Source: Pseudomonadota bacterium (GTDB lineage Bacteria; Pseudomonadota; Gammaproteobacteria; Burkholderiales; Burkholderiaceae_C). Taken from it: a DNA stretch of 64,000 nt. Positions within the stretch are counted from its first letter, which is position 1, and every line of letters starts with the position of its first letter. The translations under genes and the position numbers were made by a program. The notes under the pieces were generated by a model. That model was not told the origin of the DNA. It worked only from the letters and a program-made list of their open reading frames with translations, and made no database searches. This document shows, one piece after another, positions 57,425 through 64,000 of this stretch. The DNA lies in NCBI GenBank assembly GCA_029779845.1, contig JAKOZT010000044.1, forward strand, positions 1 to 64,000. The letters run 5' to 3'.

Positions 57425-59434
57425 ATGCTCAGGAAGATCCCCGCCGCCTGCGCCGCCGCGGCAGCCTTCACCGCCGCGCAGGCGCAGACCACGGAACTGG
57501 AGCGCGTCGAGATCACCGCGCGCCACTACGACAACGCCGTTGGCACGTCCGACGCGGCCTCGCAGGGCACGGTGCGCGCCGAGCTGCTGAAGAGCCTGCC
57601 AGCGCTGCGCACCGGCGAGCTGCTGGAGTTCGTGCCCGGGCTGGTCGTCACGCAGCACTCGGGCGACGGCAAGGCCAACCAGTACTTCCTGCGCGGCTTC
57701 AACCTCGACCACGGCACCGACTTCGCCACCACGGTCGACGGCCTGCCGGTCAACATGCCCTCGCACGGCCACGGGCAGGGCTATGCGGACCTCAACTTCC
57801 TGATCCCCGAGCTGGTCGATCGCATCGAGTACCGCAAGGGGCCGTACTTCGCACGCAATGGCGACTTCGCCGCGGCCGGCTCGGCCGACATCCTCTACCG
57901 CCGCACGCTGGACGTGCCCTTCGCCGCGCTGACGCTCGGGCAGCGCCAGTACCGGCGCCTCGTCGGCGGCGGCTCGGGCGAGGTGGGCGAGGGGCTGCAA
58001 CTGCTCGGGGCGATCGAGGTCATGCACAACGACGGGCCGTGGGTCGTGCCCGAGCACCTGCGCAAGAGCAACGCGCTGCTGACGCTGAGCGGCGGCACGC
58101 GCGTCGAGGGCTGGAGCGGCAGCCTGATGGCCTACGACGCGACATGGGACTCGACCGACCAGATCCCGCAGCGCGCGATAGCCGCCGGCATGAACCGGTT
58201 CGGCACGCTCGATGCCAGCGATGGCGGCAGCACGCGTCGCGCCAGCCTGTCGGGCGAGTGGCATCGCGACACGAGCACGAGCGCAACCCGGCTCGCCGCT
58301 TACGCAATCGACTACCGGCTCAAGCTGTTCTCCAACTTCACCTATGTGCTCGAACGGCCGGCCACCGGCGACCAGTTCTCGCAGCAGGACCGGCGCAGCA
58401 TCTACGGCGTCAGCGCCAGCCATGCGGTCGATCACGCGCTCGCCGGCTTCGCGGCGCGCAGCGAGATCGGCGCGCAGCTGCGCCACGACCACATCCGCGT
58501 CGGCCTGTTCGACACGCAATCGCGCGAGACCATCGCGACCACGCGCGACGACAAGGTGCGCGAGACGCAGCTCGGCCTCTACGGCCAGACCTCGGTGGAG
58601 CTGACGCCGTGGCTGCGCGGCGTGGCCGGCCTGCGCGCCGACCAGGCGCGTTTCGAGGTCGACAGCCTCTTCAACGCGGCCGACTCGGGCAGTGCGTCGG
58701 ACCACCTGCTCTCGCCCAAGCTCTCGCTGATCCTCGGGCCGTGGGCGAAGACCGAGTTCTTCTTCAATGCGGGCAAGGGCTTCCACAGCAACGACGCGCG
58801 CGGCGTGGTCGTCGATGCGCCCGGCCTGGTGGCCGCGCGCGGCCTCGAACTCGGCGCGCGCAGCGAGTGGCTGCCCGGCCTGCAAAGCTCGCTGGCGCTG
58901 TGGAAGCTCGACTTCGACTCGGAACTCGTCTACGTCGGCGATGCCGGCGCCACCGAGCCGAACCGCCCGAGCACGCGCCGCGGCGTCGAGTGGAACAACC
59001 GGTACATCCCGCTGCCCTGGCTGCTGGTCGATGCCGACCTGGCCTGGACGCACGCCCGCTTCGCGAATGCCGATCCGGCCGGCAGGCGCATCCCGAACGC
59101 CGTCGACAAGGTGGCCTCGCTGGCGGTGTCGCTGCGCGACTTCGGCCCGTGGTCGGGCAGCCTGCAATGGCGCTACCTCGGCAGCGGCGCGCTGATCGAG
59201 GACGACAGCGTGCGCTCGAAGTCGTCATTGACCACCAACCTGCGCATCGCGCGCCAACTGGGCGCAAAAGCCGAGCTGACGCTGGACGTGTTCAACCTGT
59301 TCGACCGCAAGCTCGACGACATCCAGTACTTCTACGAATCGCAGCTGCCCGGCGAAACCGCGCCGGTGGCGGACCGCCACGTGCACCCCGCCGAGCCGCG
59401 CACCTTACGCCTCACGCTGCGTGTCGATTTCTAG
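57425..59434 (+). CDS. TonB-dependent outer membrane receptor
   Basis: RTGELLEFVPGLVVTQHSGDGKANQYFLRGFNLDHGTDFATTVDGLPVNMPSHGHGQGYADLNFLIPELVDRIEYRKGPYFARNGDFAAAG; C-terminal RTLRLTLRVDF. Confidence 0.94.
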   Translation: MLRKIPAACAAAAAFTAAQAQTTELERVEITARHYDNAVGTSDAASQGTVRAELLKSLPALRTGELLEFVPGLVVTQHSGDGKANQYFLRGFNLDHGTDFATTVDGLPVNMPSHGHGQGYADLNFLIPELVDRIEYRKGPYFARNGDFAAAGSADILYRRTLDVPFAALTLGQRQYRRLVGGGSGEVGEGLQLLGAIEVMHNDGPWVVPEHLRKSNALLTLSGGTRVEGWSGSLMAYDATWDSTDQIPQRAIAAGMNRFGTLDASDGGSTRRASLSGEWHRDTSTSATRLAAYAIDYRLKLFSNFTYVLERPATGDQFSQQDRRSIYGVSASHAVDHALAGFAARSEIGAQLRHDHIRVGLFDTQSRETIATTRDDKVRETQLGLYGQTSVELTPWLRGVAGLRADQARFEVDSLFNAADSGSASDHLLSPKLSLILGPWAKTEFFFNAGKGFHSNDARGVVVDAPGLVAARGLELGARSEWLPGLQSSLALWKLDFDSELVYVGDAGATEPNRPSTRRGVEWNNRYIPLPWLLVDADLAWTHARFANADPAGRRIPNAVDKVASLAVSLRDFGPWSGSLQWRYLGSGALIEDDSVRSKSSLTTNLRIARQLGAKAELTLDVFNLFDRKLDDIQYFYESQLPGETAPVADRHVHPAEPRTLRLTLRVDF

Positions 59435-60456
59435 GCCACGTGCAGCAGCGTGCGCCGGATCTTCCCGCCCACGCGCTCGATGCGCCGCCAGCCGCTGTCG
59501 TCGTTCATCGTGATCCAGCGGCGCTCCTCGGCGCGGTAGAACCAGTCCTTGTCCTGCTGGTAGAACACCTGCGTGCCGGCGGCCTCCCAGATGTTGACGA
59601 TCTCGTTGCCGTGCGCGCGCATCTCGTCGAAGTCCGTGGTGGCCTTCTGGCCCATCTCGCTGTAGTGCGCGTTCAGTTCGAGCAGCAGCGTGTTGACGTC
59701 GGCCGGCATGCGCTCGGCCTTCAGGCCGATCTTCACCGCCTCGTCGAGCAGGATCGGGTAGCTGTGCGAGGGGTACTTCGAGTTCAGTGTCGTCGCGATG
59801 CGCTCGGCCGCCGCCTCGTCGGCGATGTGATTCGCCAGCAGCTCGCGGCACAGCATGATCGACAGCGACTCGGCCCGGTCCACCGCGCCGATCACCAGCG
59901 GGTGCACGTACTGGAACAGCGAGCGGTACGGGTTCTCGGCCGTGTCGCCCTGCTGTTCGCGCCACAGGCGGATCACGCGCGTCAGCTCGTCGAGGCTGAC
60001 GCTGACGCGCTCGTTGTCGCGGTCCACCGGCGAGAGCGCGTGGTTCAGCGAGGTGTCCACCGCGGTCAGGTAGGCCGTCGGGCCCATCAGGATGCGGTCG
60101 GCGCCCAGCGCGATCATCGTCGCGGCCGAGGCGCATTCGAGCGGCACCAGCGCGACGAGCTGGCGGCAATGCTGGCGCAGCAGGTTGACCAGGCGCAGCG
60201 ACACCTGGCCGCTGCCGCCGTCGGATTTGATGAAGAGATGGATCGTGTCGTGCTGCCCGAGCCGGCCCAGCACGTCGTACAGCGCCAGCACGTCGGAGTG
60301 GCACACCGAGCCGCGCGGGTTGTTCCAGTAGCTGACGATCGGCCCGCCCAGGCGCTCGGCGAGCTTGGCGATCACCGCCTGCGTCTTGGCGAACAGCACC
60401 GGCGGCTGCTTGATGCGGGGCTTGCGGCTGTCCAGGGTCGGGTCGGTGTCGGTCAT
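59431..60456 (-). CDS. ClpP-superfamily / SDH-type serine protease-like protein
   Basis: IHLFIKSDGGSGQVSLRLVNLLRQHCRQLVALVPLECASAATMIALGADRILMGPTAYLTAVD. Confidence 0.8.
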   Translation of the reverse strand: MTDTDPTLDSRKPRIKQPPVLFAKTQAVIAKLAERLGGPIVSYWNNPRGSVCHSDVLALYDVLGRLGQHDTIHLFIKSDGGSGQVSLRLVNLLRQHCRQLVALVPLECASAATMIALGADRILMGPTAYLTAVDTSLNHALSPVDRDNERVSVSLDELTRVIRLWREQQGDTAENPYRSLFQYVHPLVIGAVDRAESLSIMLCRELLANHIADEAAAERIATTLNSKYPSHSYPILLDEAVKIGLKAERMPADVNTLLLELNAHYSEMGQKATTDFDEMRAHGNEIVNIWEAAGTQVFYQQDKDWFYRAEERRWITMNDDSGWRRIERVGGKIRRTLLHVA

Positions 60457-60530
60457 GGGCGGCGGTCGTCGGGTGGAGCGGCGAGCCTAACCGAGCGGCG
60501 CGGCGCCGCTGCCGGCATACTGCGCCGGCC

Positions 60531-61466
60531 ATGAACGATCCCACGAGTTTTCAACGCATCGCCGTCGTCGGCGCCGGTGCGGTCGGCAGCTGGTTCGGCG
60601 CGATGCTGGCGCGTGCCGGGCATTCCGTCGTGCTGATCGGCCGGCCGGCGCACGTCGAGGCGATCCGGCGCGGCGGGCTGCGGCTGCAATCGCAGGCCGG
60701 CAGCGAGGTCGTGCGAGTCGAGGCCGACACCGACATCGCCGCGGTGCGCGGCGCCGACCTCGTGCTCGTCTGCGTGAAGTCGCCCGACACCGAGGCGGCG
60801 GCGCGTGCGATGGCGCCGCATCTCGATGCGCAAGCGCTGGTGCTGAGCCTGCAGAACGGCGTGGACAACGCCGCGGCGATCGCGCGCCACGTGCCGTGCG
60901 CGGTGGTGCCCACGGTGGTCTACGTCGCCACCGCGCTGCCCGAGCCCGGCACGGTCGTGCACCACGGCCGCGGCGATCTGGTGATCGGCTCGAGCGACGC
61001 GACCCTGCAGCCGCGCCTGCGCGCCGTGGCCGAGCTGTTCGTCGCTGCGCAGGTGCCGGTGGCGATCTCTCCCGACGTGATGGGCGCGTTGTGGCGCAAG
61101 CTGATGCTCAACTGCGCCTACAACGCGATCTCGGCGATCGCGCAGCAGCCCTACGGCCGCATGGCCGCGGTGCCGGAGATCCACCTGCTGATGCGCGAGG
61201 TGGTCGAGGAAGTGGTGGCCGTGGCGCGCGCCGACGGCCAGGCGCTCGCGCTGGCCGAATGCGTGCAGGCGATGGAAGCGCTCGCGCCGGCGATGCCGGC
61301 GCAGTTCTCGTCCACCGCGCAGGACGTGGCGCGCGGCAAGCGCAGCGAGATCGACCACCTCAACGGCTTCATCGCCCGGCGCGGCGCCGAACTCGGCGTG
61401 GCCACGCCGGTGAACCGCGCGCTGCATGCGCTGGTGAAGCTGATCGAGGCGCAGCGCACTCCCTAG
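60531..61466 (+). CDS. panE: 2-dehydropantoate 2-reductase
   Basis: IAVVGAGAVGSWFGAMLARAGHSVVLIGR, CVKSPDTEAAA, NGVDN, WRKLMLNCAYNAISAI. Confidence 0.92.
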   Translation: MNDPTSFQRIAVVGAGAVGSWFGAMLARAGHSVVLIGRPAHVEAIRRGGLRLQSQAGSEVVRVEADTDIAAVRGADLVLVCVKSPDTEAAARAMAPHLDAQALVLSLQNGVDNAAAIARHVPCAVVPTVVYVATALPEPGTVVHHGRGDLVIGSSDATLQPRLRAVAELFVAAQVPVAISPDVMGALWRKLMLNCAYNAISAIAQQPYGRMAAVPEIHLLMREVVEEVVAVARADGQALALAECVQAMEALAPAMPAQFSSTAQDVARGKRSEIDHLNGFIARRGAELGVATPVNRALHALVKLIEAQRTP

Positions 61467-61543
61467 GCTGTCGCGGCTCGCTAGGGGTGGGAGCGGCGCG
61501 TGCCGCCGCCTAGGGTGGAGGCACGCAACCCCGAGGAGCTTCC

Positions 61544-63211
61544 ATGCCCAAAACAAGCAAGGCCGCGACGCCTGTCGCCCGCGATCTCACGCGCATCGAC
61601 ATCCGCCGCCCGCCGTGGCTGGACGAGATCCTCGTGCCCTGGCACCAGTGCGCGCAGCGCATCCTCGTCGTCGCCGACGGGCTCGACTTCAACGAGGGCA
61701 ACGGCTTCGGCCTGACGCGCTTCCTGCTCGCGCTGGAGACCGCGTCGCCCTACGGCCTGGCGCCGGTGATCCACATCGCGCACCGCGACGACAGCGACGC
61801 CGTGGCGAGCGCGGCGATGAAGGCGAAGTTCACGTTCCACAAGAACTTCCGCTTCGTCAACTCGACCGCCGCGCACGCGCTGATGAACGGCAGCACGCGC
61901 CGCTTCGACCAGCTGTGGATCTTCGGCATAGCCTCGGCGCCGATTCCCGACGACGAGGTGCGCGTGATCGCCGCCTTCATGGCCGCGCGCGGCGGCGTGT
62001 TCGCCACCGGCGACCACGAGAACCTCGGCCAGGGCATCAGCGGGCGGCTGCCGCGCATCCGCAAGATGCGCGAGTGGGCCGGCGTGCCGGTCGGCGGACC
62101 GAACCGCATCGACACGGTCAACCAGCCTTCGCCCGACGGCGAGTGGAACTTCGACAGCCAGTCCGACGTGCTGCCGCAGCGCATCTTCCCGCACTTCGAC
62201 ACCTCGACCGGCAGCCCGCTCGCGCACCCGCTGCTGCGCCTGCCCGGCAGCACCGACCCGCGCTTCGGCGTGATCGACGTGCTGCCCGACCATCCGCACG
62301 AAAGCGAGTGCTACGCCGGCACCGCGCTGCACCAGCCCTACAACCTCGTCAGCGGCGTCGACGGCAACGAGTTCCCGACGCTGCCGGGCAGCAGCACGCG
62401 TCTCTCGCCGCAGATCGTCGCCACCTCGATGTCGGGCGGGCGCATCTTCGAGAAGGGGCCGGTCGCGCCGCGCTGCTTCGGCGCGATCTCGGCCTACGAC
62501 GGGCACCGCGTGTCGCTCGGGCGCATCGTCTGCGACGCCACCTGGCATCACTTCGTCAACATCAACCTCGATGGCACCGGCTCGGGCCGCAGCGGGCTGG
62601 GCGCCTTCGTGCCGCCGGGCTCCGGCAACTTCGTGCCCAACGCCGAGTTCGCCAAGATCGCCCAGTACTACCGCAACATCGCCCAGTGGATCGCGCCGGT
62701 GCGCTGGTGCCGCTGGTACCTCGACCTGGTGGCGATCCGCTACACCTTCCCGCTGTTCGAGGAGGTGCGCGAAGTGCCGCCGCGCCCGCCCTGGCCGTGG
62801 CCGGAGCTGGTGGCGCTGGGCGCGCGCGTCGAGGCCGCGCTCGATCTGCGCGACGGGCGCGGCACGGCGGCCGGCTTGGTCGGCGAGCTGCTCGCGGCGC
62901 AGCCGGCCTTCGAGGCGCTGGCCGGCGTCAACGGCGCGGCCAGCCCGGCGCCGCTGCTGCCCGCGGCGGAGTTCCGCCTCGGTGTACTGGGCGCGCTGGC
63001 GCAAGCGGTGTTCGCCGGCCTGCCGCCGGCGCCCTGGGCGCTGCGCGCGCAGTTCGAGAAGTCGCGCGACCCGCATGCCGAGGTCGACAAGCTGTTCGCG
63101 CGCGCCGTGGCGCAGGCGCTGCGCGACGGCCCGGCGCACTACGCGAAGGCGGCACGCGGCACGCTGGCGGTGCTGGAGAAGCTGGGGACGCTGGAGAAGG
63201 CGGCGCGCTGA
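61544..63211 (+). CDS. Uncharacterised 555-aa protein
   Basis: Long ORF; GGVFATGDHENLGQGISGRLPRIRKMREWAG region vaguely like glutamine-amidotransferase/ThuA-like folds; no family I can name confidently. Confidence 0.8.
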   Translation: MPKTSKAATPVARDLTRIDIRRPPWLDEILVPWHQCAQRILVVADGLDFNEGNGFGLTRFLLALETASPYGLAPVIHIAHRDDSDAVASAAMKAKFTFHKNFRFVNSTAAHALMNGSTRRFDQLWIFGIASAPIPDDEVRVIAAFMAARGGVFATGDHENLGQGISGRLPRIRKMREWAGVPVGGPNRIDTVNQPSPDGEWNFDSQSDVLPQRIFPHFDTSTGSPLAHPLLRLPGSTDPRFGVIDVLPDHPHESECYAGTALHQPYNLVSGVDGNEFPTLPGSSTRLSPQIVATSMSGGRIFEKGPVAPRCFGAISAYDGHRVSLGRIVCDATWHHFVNINLDGTGSGRSGLGAFVPPGSGNFVPNAEFAKIAQYYRNIAQWIAPVRWCRWYLDLVAIRYTFPLFEEVREVPPRPPWPWPELVALGARVEAALDLRDGRGTAAGLVGELLAAQPAFEALAGVNGAASPAPLLPAAEFRLGVLGALAQAVFAGLPPAPWALRAQFEKSRDPHAEVDKLFARAVAQALRDGPAHYAKAARGTLAVLEKLGTLEKAAR

Positions 63212-63254
63212 ACGCGGGGCAGGGCTCGCGCAGGCGAGGGCAGAATGCGGCGCC

Positions 63255-64000
63255 ATGCCGCACCGCCTTCGCCTCGCCTGCGCCGCGCTGGCCGCCATCT
63301 TGCTGATTGCCGGCTGCGCGACGCCGCCCGCCGCGCCGCAAGGCATGGGCCCGAGCGACGCGCGCGAGGCGGTGCTGCGCGTGCTGCCGGCGAGCCTGCC
63401 CGACCGCGCCGGCTGGGCCGCCGACATCCACGCCGCGCTGGCCGCGCAGGAACTGCCCTCCACGGCACAGAACCTGTGCGCGGTGATGGCCGTCGCCGAG
63501 CAGGAGTCGGGCTACCGCGCCGACCCGGCGGTGCCGGGCCTGTCGGCGATCGCCTGGAAGGAGATCGAGCGCCGTGCCGACTCGGCCGGCGTGCCGATGT
63601 TCGCGCTGCGCGGCGCGCTGGCGCTGTCGTCGCCGAACGGGCGCAGCTACGCCGAGCGCATCGACGCGGTGAAGACCGAGCGCCAGCTCAGCGAGGTGTT
63701 CGAGGATTTCATCGGCATGGTGCCGATGGGCCGGAGCCTGCTCGCCGACCGCAACCCGGTGCGCACCGGCGGGCCGATGCAGGTGAGCATCGCCTTCGCC
63801 GAAGCGCAGGCGAAGCAGCGGCCTTATCCCTACGAGCTGCGCGAGTCGGTGCGGCGCGAGGTGTTCACGCGCCGCGGCGGCCTGTACTTCGGCGCGGCGC
63901 ACCTGCTCGGCTACGAGGCGCCGTACGAGCAGACCATCTACCGCTTCGCCGACTTCAACGCCGGGCGTTGGGCGAGCCGCAACGCGGCGTTCCAGAACGC
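63255..64000 (+). CDS. DUF1615-family lipoprotein, truncated by window end
   Basis: Lipobox LLIAGCAT; NLCAVMAVAEQESGYRADPAVPGLSAIAWKEIERRA...DRNPVRTGGPMQVSIAFAEAQAKQRPYPY; no stop before 64000. Confidence 0.85.
   Translation, partial: MPHRLRLACAALAAILLIAGCATPPAAPQGMGPSDAREAVLRVLPASLPDRAGWAADIHAALAAQELPSTAQNLCAVMAVAEQESGYRADPAVPGLSAIAWKEIERRADSAGVPMFALRGALALSSPNGRSYAERIDAVKTERQLSEVFEDFIGMVPMGRSLLADRNPVRTGGPMQVSIAFAEAQAKQRPYPYELRESVRREVFTRRGGLYFGAAHLLGYEAPYEQTIYRFADFNAGRWASRNAAFQN

Overview
High-GC (by eye ~70%) chromosomal window, gene content typical of a Burkholderiales-like beta-proteobacterium (taxonomy is inference). It is dense with catabolic and transport operons. In order: a truncated IS110-type transposase; a NorE/COX3-like and COX4-like pair divergent from a His-rich CPC-type metal P-type ATPase with a MerR-family-like promoter; fumC; a YeiH-type exporter; a class I cytochrome P450 operon (reductase, MarR, ferredoxin, P450) running with a liv-type ABC transporter; a LysR regulator divergent from a RuBisCO-like protein / DUF1537 kinase / TRAP transporter / SDR cluster; an ALDH, PQQ-dehydrogenase and Rieske operon; an APH-like, acyl-CoA dehydrogenase and ThDP-enzyme operon divergent from an acyl-CoA ligase and GntR regulator, tied together by a recurring ACTCTGAATTCAGAGT palindrome; a MoaD/ThiS-like and BNR-propeller pair; MBL hydrolase; CoA-transferase; Rieske and CcoG; NirV/FGE-like; SelO; a D-cysteine desulfhydrase-like, RidA and CaiB operon; an unusual three-gene operon (81-aa protein, hexad-repeat solenoid, GNAT-Rnk fusion); a degenerate GGDEF-EAL protein; LysE; Lrp divergent from an AceE-like E1; HupE and a TonB receptor; a ClpP/SDH-like protease; panE; an uncharacterised 555-aa protein; and a truncated DUF1615 lipoprotein. 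I saw no rRNA, tRNA or CRISPR. Best candidates for undescribed biology: the hexad-solenoid/GNAT-Rnk operon (47.7-49.9 kb), the palindrome regulon with its PQQ-dehydrogenase/Rieske pair (25.6-34.4 kb), and the MoaD-like/BNR pair (34.4-35.8 kb). All family calls come from reading motifs, with no database search.
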